A program made the translations under genes and the position numbers. This document shows positions 22,701 through 31,831 of a DNA stretch of 64,000 nucleotides, one piece after another. Positions within the stretch are counted from its first letter, which is position 1. Each line of letters opens with the position of its first letter. The DNA comes from Solobacterium sp. (GTDB taxonomy: Bacteria > Bacillota_I > Bacilli_A > Erysipelotrichales > Erysipelotrichaceae), in contig JAFWEW010000022.1 in the NCBI GenBank assembly GCA_017512725.1, positions 62,001-126,000 on the forward strand. The letters run 5' to 3'. The notes beneath the pieces are model-generated. The model had not been told where the DNA came from, did no database searches, and worked only from the letters and a program-made list of their open reading frames with translations.

Positions 22701-24077
22701 TTGAACGACAAAAACAACAGCCGCGGATCTTTCAGCGGCAAACTCGGCTTTGTTCTCTCCGCCGCAGGTGCATCGGTCGGGCTTGGCAATATCTGGCGGT
22801 TCCCCTATCTGGCCGCAAAATATGGGGGCGGCATCTTTCTTCTGGTTTATATTCTTCTGGCACTGACATTCGGCTATACCATGATCATTGCGGAAACCGT
22901 CATCGGCCGATCCAGCGGCAAAAGTCCGGTCGGTGCGTTCCGGCATTTTTCTTCCAGCCGCTTCATGAACATCGGCGGATGGCTGAATGCGGTTGTTCCG
23001 GTACTGATCGTCCCCTACTATTCCGTCATCGGCGGATGGGTATGCAGATATCTGTATGCGTATCTTACCTCTGACATCACTGCGATCGCATCCGACACAT
23101 TCTTTTCGGACTTCATCACCGACGGAGCTTCCGGCGAACTCTGGTTCCTTGTGTTTGCCGGTCTGACACTTCTCATTATTTTCATGGGGGTTCAGAACGG
23201 AATCGAAAAGGTATCCAAACTCATGATGCCGGTGCTGATCGTGCTCGCAGTAATCATCAGTCTCTATGCAATGCTGCTGCCGGGAGCGATGGAAGGCGTG
23301 AAATACTTCCTGATCCCAAATTTCAGTCAGTTTTCCCTGATGACCGTTGTAACTGCAATGGAACAGATGTTCTATTCCCTTTCAATCGCCATGGGCATCC
23401 TGATTACCTTTGGCTCCTACATGAAAAAAGAAGTGAGCATTGAAGATTCCACCCGTCAGGTCGAATTCTTCGATACTGCAATTGCGGTTCTTGCCGGTCT
23501 TATGATCATCCCGGCATTCTTTTCCTTCTCCGGCAATTCTGCCGCAGAATCGCTCAAGGCCGGCCCTTCTCTCATGTTTATCACCATGCCGAAGATCTTT
23601 GCAGAGATGAGCGGCGGAAGGATGATCGGAATCCTGTTCTTCCTGCTGGTTCTGCTCGCAGCACTGACCAGTGCGATTGCGCTCAGTGAGGCAGCAGTAT
23701 CGGTCTTTTCCGATGAATTCGGCTGGAGCCGGAAAACCTGTACCGCTCTTCTGGGAGTGCTCATGGTTCTGCTTGGCACGCTTTCCTGCCTTGGCTACGG
23801 ACCACTTTCCTTTATCTCCATCATCGGAATGCCATTCCTGGATTTCTTTGATTTTCTGACGAATTCCCTTATGATGCCGCTGGCAGCACTTGCGATCTGT
23901 GTGCTGATCAACCGATACGTGACCATTGAAAAAGCGGAGGCTGAAGTACAGCTGAACGGGATGCCGTTCCGCCGCAGAGCCGTCTTCCGCTTTATGATCC
24001 GGTTCGTATGTCCGATCTTTATTCTGATGATTTTCCTGAGTTCGATTCTGTCCTCGCTCGGACTGATTGTGAAATAA
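22701..24077 (+). CDS. NSS/SNF-family sodium-dependent amino-acid transporter
   Basis: 458 residues, about 11 membrane segments. The N-terminal block LGFVLSAAGASVGLGNIWRF followed by PYLAAKYGGGIFLL is the sodium and substrate site signature of the neurotransmitter:sodium symporter family; bacterial members take up amino acids such as leucine, tryptophan or tyrosine. The start is a TTG with AAGGAGG 7 bases upstream; no ATG fits as well. It is monocistronic, between the htrA terminator and its own. It shares the family with the transporter at 37652 but not obviously the substrate. Confidence 0.92.
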   Translation: MNDKNNSRGSFSGKLGFVLSAAGASVGLGNIWRFPYLAAKYGGGIFLLVYILLALTFGYTMIIAETVIGRSSGKSPVGAFRHFSSSRFMNIGGWLNAVVPVLIVPYYSVIGGWVCRYLYAYLTSDITAIASDTFFSDFITDGASGELWFLVFAGLTLLIIFMGVQNGIEKVSKLMMPVLIVLAVIISLYAMLLPGAMEGVKYFLIPNFSQFSLMTVVTAMEQMFYSLSIAMGILITFGSYMKKEVSIEDSTRQVEFFDTAIAVLAGLMIIPAFFSFSGNSAAESLKAGPSLMFITMPKIFAEMSGGRMIGILFFLLVLLAALTSAIALSEAAVSVFSDEFGWSRKTCTALLGVLMVLLGTLSCLGYGPLSFISIIGMPFLDFFDFLTNSLMMPLAALAICVLINRYVTIEKAEAEVQLNGMPFRRRAVFRFMIRFVCPIFILMIFLSSILSSLGLIVK

Positions 24078-24083
24078 TCTGCT

Positions 24084-24111
24084 GCAGAGCAAATCACTGC
24101 TCTGCTTTTTT
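24084..24111. terminator. Terminator between convergent genes
   Basis: GCAGAGCA/TGCTCTGC stem followed by six T residues on the plus strand. It ends the transporter transcript and abuts the carboxylesterase stop. Confidence 0.85.
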
Positions 24112-25849
24112 AATACCGGTCAAGGATCTCATACAGCCTGAGATACGGTTCGTCGATCATACCGACATGATCGCCAAGTTCCATGATCTTTTGACTGTCG
24201 GAATTGACTGGGAATTCCGGCAGTCCTTCACCGTTTGGATTACCGGTCTTTGCAAAATTGATCCAGTATGCCTGCATCAGCCGGCTCAGTTCATAATCGC
24301 TTTCCGTAAACTGCCCAGCATTTTTCTGGATCATGCCAAAGGCATAAATCAGTTCGCCGCTGTGCCAGCAGGAAAGCCGGCCGTTCTTCTTGGTAAACAG
24401 GTATTCATATACCGGAACGTCATTTTCATTTTCGAGCCGGTTCACGCAATAGTGTGAATAATTGAAATACTGTGCGCCGTAAACTTCCGCCCAGTTCCGG
24501 TCCGCCTGCTCATCGGTTTCGGCCGGATATAATGCCAATAGCTCATCCGCTGCTTCTCCGAAGGATGCACGGATCCTGGTCTCGTAGTTTTTGAGATTCG
24601 CCCGGTCCATCAGGATAAACGGTCCGCTCTCCTCCGCATTGAAGCCATGAAGAAGCGCTTCTTCGTTATGAATACCCTGCTGACGCAGGTTGTGCGGTGT
24701 ATCCGGGAGTACATATCCGTCCACCGTTATATGATGCTGGGTGTACATTTCATCCACAATTTCTCTGGCATCCAGGTTCCGAAGATCATCAATCGAAGCA
24801 CATGCATGACGGTCCAGCAGTGTCCTGCCAGAACTTAATGCCTCATCAAAGGATCGATAGGAATGAGGCGGGTTTTTTGAAGAAACCGTACTGCTCTCCA
24901 TGACCGCCCGTCGGAACAGCCCTTTGGCAAGCGGTGAAACACACAGCGCGTCAACACAGACTGCACCTGCCGATTCTCCGATCAGCGTTACATTCTCCGG
25001 ATCTCCTCCAAACGCCGAAATGTTTTTCTGCACCCATTCCAGTGCCTTGATCTGATCCAGCAGACCGTAGTTTCCGGTCGTTCCTTCTTCTTCCAGCATC
25101 GTTTCATCTGCCAGGAAACCGAATACTCCGAGCCGGTAGCCCATATTTACTACCACAACCCCGTTTTTCGCAAACGATTCCCCACTGTAGTCACGGTACC
25201 ACGGCTGTCCTGTCTGCAGGGATCCTCCATGGATATAAACGATGACCGGAAGCTTTTCCGCATCTCCTGCCGGTTTCCATATATTGAGATACAGACTGTC
25301 TTCACTTACTGGGGCAATGCTGTGTACCGCAAACGGCTGATACTCATGATAGCCAATGATGCTGGTAAGCGAATCCACGAGCGGAAGATTCGTCTTCTGC
25401 ATGGACATCGGCGCAAACGTATCACAGGCCAGGATTCCTTCCCAAGGAGAGACTTCCTGTGGTTTTTTCCATCGCAGATCTCCTACAGGAGGAGCTGCGT
25501 ACGGAATTCCCACATAGATTTCCACACTATGATCATCATTAAACACACCTGTGATATCGCCCTTATCAACAGAAATCACCGGCGTAACGTCTGGGTGCGC
25601 CGCATTGCCTGCCGGAACTGCTTCGGTACGGGGCCAGCTGACCACGAAAATCACGGCATAAACCGCAATACATCCCAGCCAGACAAAAAACTTCAGAATG
25701 CCGTTGCTGCTCTTTCGGACCAGAACCGGAAACAGCAGGAAAACAGCCGCAAATAAGATCCAGCCGATCCATCTGCTGTGATTCAGTTCAAGCACAGTTC
25801 CAAACAAAAGTGATATCAAAATATGAATAATCCACAAACCGGTACTCAT
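24110..25849 (-). CDS. Membrane-anchored type B carboxylesterase
   Basis: 579 residues. Three hydrophobic segments at about 5-20, 28-45 and 52-72 anchor an outward-facing alpha/beta-hydrolase of the pnbA/cholinesterase type. Diagnostic blocks are EDSLYLNIWKP, the oxyanion HGG in VYIHGGSL, the nucleophile elbow IGESAGAVC, and the catalytic histidine in CWHSGE near residue 500. It hydrolyses carboxyl esters; the substrate is unknown. The membrane anchor is uncommon for this family. The ATG overlaps the stop of the lipase-like gene (ATGA), so the two hydrolases are made together. Confidence 0.88.
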   Translation of the reverse strand: MSTGLWIIHILISLLFGTVLELNHSRWIGWILFAAVFLLFPVLVRKSSNGILKFFVWLGCIAVYAVIFVVSWPRTEAVPAGNAAHPDVTPVISVDKGDITGVFNDDHSVEIYVGIPYAAPPVGDLRWKKPQEVSPWEGILACDTFAPMSMQKTNLPLVDSLTSIIGYHEYQPFAVHSIAPVSEDSLYLNIWKPAGDAEKLPVIVYIHGGSLQTGQPWYRDYSGESFAKNGVVVVNMGYRLGVFGFLADETMLEEEGTTGNYGLLDQIKALEWVQKNISAFGGDPENVTLIGESAGAVCVDALCVSPLAKGLFRRAVMESSTVSSKNPPHSYRSFDEALSSGRTLLDRHACASIDDLRNLDAREIVDEMYTQHHITVDGYVLPDTPHNLRQQGIHNEEALLHGFNAEESGPFILMDRANLKNYETRIRASFGEAADELLALYPAETDEQADRNWAEVYGAQYFNYSHYCVNRLENENDVPVYEYLFTKKNGRLSCWHSGELIYAFGMIQKNAGQFTESDYELSRLMQAYWINFAKTGNPNGEGLPEFPVNSDSQKIMELGDHVGMIDEPYLRLYEILDRY

Positions 25850-27036
25850 GGCTGTTCTGAAACGTCCGTGTCAGGCGCTTCCTTTTCCTTTCTTTTCTTT
25901 TTCTCATCCCGATAGGATTCCAGCATTGCCAGCTTTTCTTCCGCAAAGTTCTCGATTGCCTGACTGGCATGCTTGGTTACCGTCTGGAAATACACTTTCT
26001 GCAGATTGTGAATCAGTTCTTTGGTCTCTTCCGAGGAACCGATCAGCGACTTAATAATGTCTGTCATATTTGATAGTTTCAGTTCGTCAAGCGTGACTGC
26101 TCCGCCAACCTGAAAACTGTCAAACAGATCTTTTACAAATTTCTGCCGGCTTTCAAAATCCGCATTCCGGATCCATTCATCAAAGGTATCATTAATCACT
26201 TTCGCAGCCGGATCCAGGGTTTCTGCTTCCAGAAATTTTGGCCCCTTTACCCGCCAGCTGACCAGATCGTGCTGAAGAAGTCCGCTGTAGCTGCTTCTGA
26301 CAATCCGGACATCCCGCAGCGGTCTGCGGAAAATCTGTCCGATCACATCATATTCCGGGATGATCTTGGTGAGAATCGGATCAATTGCGATGATCTTATC
26401 CATGTTGTAGATATCGGCACAGAATCCCGGCCCGTCATTGTCGAATACCCGGAGAACATGTCTGCGCATGGCAGTGCTCAGACTTGCGGCCGCATAAATC
26501 GCAAGATTTCCGCCTTTGGAATGACCGCCGATGTAATAGTCTCTGTCTCTGGTCATCGTTTCTTTCACGTAATCAACCGCCATCTGCTGACCGGGCATAT
26601 GCATAAAGCTCGACATGAAATCCTCCCGCCAGCCGATGATACTGTTGTCCGTACCGCGGAATGCAATATAAGAGGTCTGACTGCTCAGCTCAAAATGTGC
26701 GGCCGCAAACTGCATCCGGTCTGCCTCAAAGACATCTTTATAATTCGTCACGCGGATCGTGCCAAACCGATTTGAAGAAGCTGCCGCCCTGATGAAATCT
26801 TCATTCCCACCGGTTGCGGTTAACAGCTGGTAACAGTTTTTCTTCTCAATCTCCTCATAAATGTCGCGTACACGAGGTCCTTTTTTCAGCATCGGCTTCA
26901 GAATTTTTGAAAGATCCAGATAAACCAGTTCCGAAAGGACCACATTATCAACTTCATTGAACGGATCCATTTGAAAACTGAGATCCCCTCTCCAGTTGAT
27001 ATAGTCGATCAGTACATCATGAAATGTCTCAGCCAT
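25846..27036 (-). CDS. Mbeg1-like (DUF2974) lipase-fold protein
   Basis: 396 residues, cytoplasmic by sequence. Blocks YIAFRGTDNSIIGWREDF and the nucleophile elbow IGGHSKGGNLAIYAA (serine near 170) match the Mbeg1-like/DUF2974 hydrolase group of Bacillota. The acid and histidine are probably in FDNDGPGF and RSSYSGLLQHDL. A lysine-rich coiled tail closes the protein. GGAGAAC precedes the ATG and a TATAAT lies upstream at 27068-27073 (minus). First gene of the pair with the membrane carboxylesterase. The substrate is not known. Confidence 0.8.
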   Translation of the reverse strand: MAETFHDVLIDYINWRGDLSFQMDPFNEVDNVVLSELVYLDLSKILKPMLKKGPRVRDIYEEIEKKNCYQLLTATGGNEDFIRAAASSNRFGTIRVTNYKDVFEADRMQFAAAHFELSSQTSYIAFRGTDNSIIGWREDFMSSFMHMPGQQMAVDYVKETMTRDRDYYIGGHSKGGNLAIYAAASLSTAMRRHVLRVFDNDGPGFCADIYNMDKIIAIDPILTKIIPEYDVIGQIFRRPLRDVRIVRSSYSGLLQHDLVSWRVKGPKFLEAETLDPAAKVINDTFDEWIRNADFESRQKFVKDLFDSFQVGGAVTLDELKLSNMTDIIKSLIGSSEETKELIHNLQKVYFQTVTKHASQAIENFAEEKLAMLESYRDEKKKRKEKEAPDTDVSEQP

Positions 27037-27142
27037 TATGTTCGTTCTCCAACTTCAGATTGTTATCATTATACCGTTTCACAGCTGCGTATTTGAACTG
27101 TATCTGCTGTGTATAATGGATTCAGAAAGCGAGTAAATTACC

Positions 27143-28021
27143 ATGAAGCTGTTTACCGTTGATATCGGCGGGTCTGCAGTCAAATACGGTGTCTGCGATG
27201 AAAAAGGCACTCTGACGGATACCGGATCGATACCGCTCCCATCCTCCTTCCGCGAATTTCTGGAACAGACAGGATCTCTTGTATCAGAATACCGCGTGGA
27301 CGGGATTGCCGTCAGTTCTCCCGGCGCAGTCAACTGCAGTACCGGTGTTGTCGGCGGCAGGAGCGCTGTGCCGTGGATCCATAATGTTCCGGTTGTCGAA
27401 TCACTGACACAGATGACAGGCCTGCCTGTATCCATCGAGAATGACGCAAACTGCGCAGCACTTGGGGAACTGTGGATCGGTGCGGCAAGTGATCTCAGCG
27501 ACTGCTGCTTTGTGATTTTCGGCACAGGGATCGGCGGAGCCGTTATCAAAGACCGGGCGATTTATCCGGGCAGCCGGGAGCTTGCCGGAGAATTCGGCCT
27601 CATGATCATCGATTATGCATTCGAAACCGGTTCATTCCATGTCTGGTCACACTATTCCACCAACCATATCGTACGAAGCGCGGAAGAAGAATGTCATCTT
27701 CCCGCAGGGTCGCTTGACGGGATCACCGTATTCAATGAAGCTTCATCCAATCCGGTTTATGCAAAACATGTCGACCGGTTTTATCAGGCTGCCGCAAACG
27801 GCATTCTGAATCTGCAGCAGAGCTATGATCCGGAGGCAATTCTGCTGGGCGGAGGCATCTCCGCAAGGCCTGAACTTTGTGAAGAAATCATGAAGCGTAT
27901 CTATACCCGAACCATATTCGGCCACTTTGTTTTTCAGCCCCCGCAGCTTCGGGTCTGTAAATTCGGGAATCGTGCCAATCTGATCGGCGCAGCGTATCAT
28001 TATCTCCGTATCCATTCCTGA
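27143..28021 (+). CDS. ROK-family protein without the zinc-binding cysteines
   Basis: 292 residues. The ATP-binding N-terminus VDIGGSAVKYG, ENDANCAALGELWIG, the second loop FGTGIGGAVIKD and C-terminal LLGGGISARPE are conserved, so it is probably an active sugar kinase. The ROK zinc motif (CxCGxxGCxE) is missing: after ELAGEFGLM the sequence is ETGSFHVWSHYST with no cysteines. Some relatives of this kind are beta-glucoside kinases or N-acylmannosamine kinases. TATAAT lies at 27112-27117, 25 bases before the ATG. Monocistronic, with its own terminator. Confidence 0.8.
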   Translation: MKLFTVDIGGSAVKYGVCDEKGTLTDTGSIPLPSSFREFLEQTGSLVSEYRVDGIAVSSPGAVNCSTGVVGGRSAVPWIHNVPVVESLTQMTGLPVSIENDANCAALGELWIGAASDLSDCCFVIFGTGIGGAVIKDRAIYPGSRELAGEFGLMIIDYAFETGSFHVWSHYSTNHIVRSAEEECHLPAGSLDGITVFNEASSNPVYAKHVDRFYQAAANGILNLQQSYDPEAILLGGGISARPELCEEIMKRIYTRTIFGHFVFQPPQLRVCKFGNRANLIGAAYHYLRIHS

Positions 28022-28041
28022 ACCGCATTCCTGCGGTTTTT
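28021..28041 (+). terminator. Intrinsic terminator after the second ROK gene
   Basis: AACCGCA/TGCGGTT stem, TTCC loop, then TTTC; the stem starts on the last base of the stop codon. Confidence 0.8.
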
Positions 28042-28089
28042 CAGTTTCTCAGCGTTCCGGTTTCCTTCTGCAGTTTACGCAGGCAGGCT

Positions 28090-28104
28090 TATAATAAACG
28101 TATT
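28090..28104 (+). promoter_or_regulatory. -10 box directly before the PMT gene
   Basis: Perfect TATAAT at 28090-28095, only 9 bases from the ATG, no Shine-Dalgarno. Leaderless or nearly leaderless transcript predicted. Confidence 0.6.
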
Positions 28105-30093
28105 ATGCTGGATCATCTGCGAACCATCAGTCTGTCCGTCTTTCAAAACAGCGAGCTGCTGTTTCTTGTTTTTGCGGCCGCAGCAATCCTGCTGGTTTTG
28201 TATTTTCTGAAAAACAATACGGGGTCCGATAACCCTTCAGCGGAACCGGCCGCTGTACCGGAAGCCGGGAACCTCCCTTTTCTCCGACGGTCCCTGCCGC
28301 CGGTACGGTTTGACCGCGAGGACCGTTTTTTTCTGTATGCGGTATGTGCGGTTTACGCTCTGATCAGTTTCCACCGGCTTGGTTCTCATACAATGCCCGT
28401 GACGACCTGGCAGCCGGTCACGGAAGGCCAGCAGGTCATTTTTGAACTGCCGCAGAATACCTGGTTTGACCGTATGATCGTATTCTACGGGGAAGGTGAT
28501 AACAACAGCCGCAGCAGCGGGTTCCAGCTGGGGCTTAATGACATTCTGGTTGAAGGCAGCAATGATCAAAAGGAATGGGTTTCGCTTGCCACACTCAATG
28601 AAGGGAGTATCTATCGGTACCTCAGCTGGTACGGCAGCTGGAATTACCGCTATATCCGGCTGACGTCGTTCAATGACAGCGACACCATAACCGAAATTGC
28701 CTTTATTGATTCCTATCAGGGAAAACGGCTGCCGGTACGGGTCTGTGAAGACAGCGCAAACGACAGCGATTATCCTGCAGAACTGATGATCGACGAGCAG
28801 TTACTGGTTCCGCTGGATCCCACTTATTATGATGAAAGCTACTTTGATGAAGTTTATCATCCGAGAAACGCCTGGGAAATCGTTCATCATCAGTTTATGT
28901 ATTACACAGTACATCCGCTGCTCGGCACGGAGATCATTGCCCTGTCTATCCGGCTGTTCGGAATGAATCCGTTTGCCTGGCGCCTGCCCGGTGTCCTGTT
29001 TGGAATCGGAATGCTGCCGCTGCTGTTCCATATCCTCTGTCTGCTGTTCCGGGAACGGACCTATGCCCGTTTCGGCACAGTTCTGTTTGCGGCAGAATTC
29101 ATGCACCTGACAACCTCCAGAATTGCCACTCTGGAACCAATGAGCATCTTTTTTATCCTGCTGATGACCGACCGCATGATCCAGTACTGCCGGATGTCCT
29201 TTTATGACCGGCCGCTGCGGGAAACCCTGCTGGTGCTGCTGCGATGCGGCATCGACATGGGACTGGCCATCGCCGTGAAATGGACCGCGTGCTACAGCGC
29301 AGTTGGTCTGGCCGTGATGTTTTTTACCGTACTGTATCTCCGTTATCGGGAATATACCGCGGCAGAAGCGCTTCACGCGGAAACGATCCGTCAGCTGACG
29401 GCAGAAGAAACCAAAATCTATCATCATGCACTGCGCTTTCCGGAGTATGCGCTGAAGACCATCCTCTGGGCAGTGATCTTCTTTTTCTTCATTCCGCTTG
29501 TAATCTATTACGCAGCCTATCTTCCGGCACCGTTTTCAAGAGAAGGAACCTCCATTCAGACCGTCGTCGACCAGACACTCTATATCTATCGCTACCATTC
29601 AAATCTGACGGCAACTCATCCGTATCAGAGCAACTGGATCCAGTGGCTTACGGATGACCGTCCAATCTGGTATTACGGCAGATCCGATCTTTCGGGTGTT
29701 TATCATACGATTGCCTGCTTTACGAATCCGCTGATATCACTGGCCGGACTGATTTCGGTTCCTGTGACGTTGTATGAAGCAGTCAAGCAGAAGTCCCTGT
29801 CAGCCGGACTCATACTGATTGGCTTTTTCAGTGCCCTTCTGCCCTGGACACTGATTGACCGCTGTGTCTTTGCCTATCATTTCTATCCATCCAGCGTATT
29901 TATGATTCTGGCGATCGTCTGTGCCTTCCGGATGCAGAACCAGCACCGCCGCAGGCCTTCTCTCCTGATGAAGGTGTTTGAACTGGCAAGCGTCGCTGTA
30001 TTCATCGTGTATCTTCCCATCCTGACCGGGTTTGGTACCCGCCTGGATTATGTTCATCTTCTTGAGGTGTTTCCATCATGGTACTTCGGCTGA
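28105..30093 (+). CDS. PMT-family (GT39-like) protein mannosyltransferase with inserted beta domain
   Basis: 662 residues, about 11 membrane segments. The GT-C catalytic block SYFDEVYHPRNAWE with the acidic DE pair near residue 247, then YYTVHPLLG, matches dolichyl-phosphate-mannose protein mannosyltransferases. Between the second segment (ending about 90) and this loop, residues about 100-215 form a beta-rich domain (TWQPVTEGQQVIFELPQNTW, YGSWNYRYIRLTSF) resembling F5/8-type (discoidin) modules seen in related bacterial enzymes. It would transfer sugar from a polyprenyl-phosphate donor outside the membrane. The stop overlaps the next gene by 16 bases. Donor and acceptor are inferred from the family. 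Confidence 0.85.
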   Translation: MLDHLRTISLSVFQNSELLFLVFAAAAILLVLYFLKNNTGSDNPSAEPAAVPEAGNLPFLRRSLPPVRFDREDRFFLYAVCAVYALISFHRLGSHTMPVTTWQPVTEGQQVIFELPQNTWFDRMIVFYGEGDNNSRSSGFQLGLNDILVEGSNDQKEWVSLATLNEGSIYRYLSWYGSWNYRYIRLTSFNDSDTITEIAFIDSYQGKRLPVRVCEDSANDSDYPAELMIDEQLLVPLDPTYYDESYFDEVYHPRNAWEIVHHQFMYYTVHPLLGTEIIALSIRLFGMNPFAWRLPGVLFGIGMLPLLFHILCLLFRERTYARFGTVLFAAEFMHLTTSRIATLEPMSIFFILLMTDRMIQYCRMSFYDRPLRETLLVLLRCGIDMGLAIAVKWTACYSAVGLAVMFFTVLYLRYREYTAAEALHAETIRQLTAEETKIYHHALRFPEYALKTILWAVIFFFFIPLVIYYAAYLPAPFSREGTSIQTVVDQTLYIYRYHSNLTATHPYQSNWIQWLTDDRPIWYYGRSDLSGVYHTIACFTNPLISLAGLISVPVTLYEAVKQKSLSAGLILIGFFSALLPWTLIDRCVFAYHFYPSSVFMILAIVCAFRMQNQHRRRPSLLMKVFELASVAVFIVYLPILTGFGTRLDYVHLLEVFPSWYFG

Positions 30094-31796
30094 AGAACCG
30101 GCATGCTGCCTACCTGATTGCTTCTCTGATCCTGACCGTGCTGTTTGCCTGGCCGTATCTTTCCCGTGGTTTTCTTGCGCTGGAGCACGATACGATGTTT
30201 CATCTCTCCCGGATCGAAGGTCTTGCGGAATCGCTCAGCCGCGGCTGTTTTCCTCCGCGTATTTATCCTTATAAGAACAACGGATTCGGATACGGCAGTC
30301 CGATGTTTTATAACGATCTGCTGCTGGTCCCTTCCGCTCTGCTGTATCTTTCCGGCGTCAGTCTTGCCTGGTGCTGGAAGTTCAATATCATTGCCCTGAC
30401 CGCACTCTCTTCCTATGCGATGTGCTGCCTGATCGACCGCATCTGTAAAGACCCGTTTACAGCCGTTCTCCTGTCATCCGCCTTTACCTTTTCAAATTAC
30501 CGGATCACGGATGTCTATGTGCGGGGCGCACTGGGTGAAGTGGCAGCGATGCTGTTTCTCATCACGCTTACAGAAGCGATGATTATTCTGTTTGAGGAAG
30601 AAGACACTGCCGGATGGAAACTGCTGTTTCTGTCTCTCTGCGGGCTGCTCTGTTCCCATAATCTCAGTGCGCTGTTTGGCATCCTCGTCTTCTCTGCAGT
30701 ACTGATCTGCCGTTTCTCAAAAACTTCCCGTCCGGTTCTTTCCGCTGTCTTCAAAGCAGTCGTGCTTTCCTTTCTGTGTACGGCATGGTATACGCTGCCG
30801 ATGCTGGAACAGCTCGGTTCCCAAAGGCTCTTTCTTCATTACTACGCCTCCGCCGGCAACCTGGCCTCCAGTGCCATGCCATTGTGGAAATATTTTGCCA
30901 ATACGACCGTATTCGGCTATGGCTCCAATGATCTTCCGAGATATATGCAGATGACCCTGAACCCGGGATACATGATGATGTTCTCTCCGCTTCTGTGGTT
31001 TCTGGTTCCGCATGAAATCCGCCAGGCTCATCCGGTCGTCCGGATTTGTCTGATCATCGGTCTTTTCGCACTGATTGTGCCGCTGGACCTTATTCCGTGG
31101 GATTATTTATCCTTCCTGAGTGTGATTCAGTTTCCCTGGCGGCTGATGATCCTTGCCCTGATCCTTCCCGCTGCTGCCGCAGGAATCGGATTGTCCTTTC
31201 TGTTCCAGAAGAAAAAGATCCTGCTGGTAATGGTACTGCTGGTGGTTACCGGAGAAGGCATCTGGCATGTTCTGCCTGCCGCATCCCGGACGTTTGGGAT
31301 CGGAGAGCACACGACCTATGAAGAGATGATTTCCGGAACGATTATCGATCCTTACTATTCCGCCACTTATATGCGTGTGGAACTTGCCGGCGGTGAATAC
31401 CTCCCCGCTTCTTCTCCGGATTTCCGGAATTATGAACCTTCAGTCCGGGACCGGCGGGGCAATGTGCTTTCCATCCCCTTGGAGAAAGACGGCATTACCC
31501 TGACCTTTTCCGTACCTGCAGATATGGAAAACAGTACCCTTGTGCTGCCTTTGACCTGGTACAAAGGTTATGTCTGCATGGATCCCCAGGGAAATACGAT
31601 TATGGCAGAAGCTTCACCAGAGTCGCTTGTGAAGGTTTCCTGTACATCCGCCGGAAGCTATCGCGTCACTTATGCAGGGACACCGCTGCAGCATATCTCA
31701 GAATGGATTTCCGCTGCCGGTCTGGTACTCAGCCTCCTGTTTCTGATTCTGCCCCGCAGACAGCAGGATCAGCCGGAAAATATTTTTGTTTATTAA
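30078..31796 (+). CDS. Polytopic membrane protein (PTPS-related/GT-C-like)
   Basis: 572 residues. Hydrophobic from residue 10 to about 390 (about 10 segments), then a beta-rich outside domain (about 400-540) and a final membrane helix. The start LEHDTMFHLSRIEGLAESL followed by PPRIYPYKNNGFGYGSPMFY is typical of PTPS-related or YfhO-like membrane proteins, thought to be GT-C sugar transferases; HD in the first outside loop may be the acidic catalytic site. GAGGTG precedes the ATG inside the end of the PMT gene, so the two are coupled and probably act on the same polyprenyl-linked sugar pathway. Confidence 0.75.
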   Translation: MVLRLKNRHAAYLIASLILTVLFAWPYLSRGFLALEHDTMFHLSRIEGLAESLSRGCFPPRIYPYKNNGFGYGSPMFYNDLLLVPSALLYLSGVSLAWCWKFNIIALTALSSYAMCCLIDRICKDPFTAVLLSSAFTFSNYRITDVYVRGALGEVAAMLFLITLTEAMIILFEEEDTAGWKLLFLSLCGLLCSHNLSALFGILVFSAVLICRFSKTSRPVLSAVFKAVVLSFLCTAWYTLPMLEQLGSQRLFLHYYASAGNLASSAMPLWKYFANTTVFGYGSNDLPRYMQMTLNPGYMMMFSPLLWFLVPHEIRQAHPVVRICLIIGLFALIVPLDLIPWDYLSFLSVIQFPWRLMILALILPAAAAGIGLSFLFQKKKILLVMVLLVVTGEGIWHVLPAASRTFGIGEHTTYEEMISGTIIDPYYSATYMRVELAGGEYLPASSPDFRNYEPSVRDRRGNVLSIPLEKDGITLTFSVPADMENSTLVLPLTWYKGYVCMDPQGNTIMAEASPESLVKVSCTSAGSYRVTYAGTPLQHISEWISAAGLVLSLLFLILPRRQQDQPENIFVY

Positions 31797-31812
31797 TATA
31801 TATTTTTTAGGC

Positions 31813-31831
31813 TATAATCTTTATCATAGTA
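31813..31831 (+). promoter_or_regulatory. -10 box before the ECF sigma gene
   Basis: TATAAT at 31813-31818, 13 bases before the ATG. No Shine-Dalgarno. The predicted leader is about 7 nt, marking the start of the export-cluster transcript. Confidence 0.55.
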
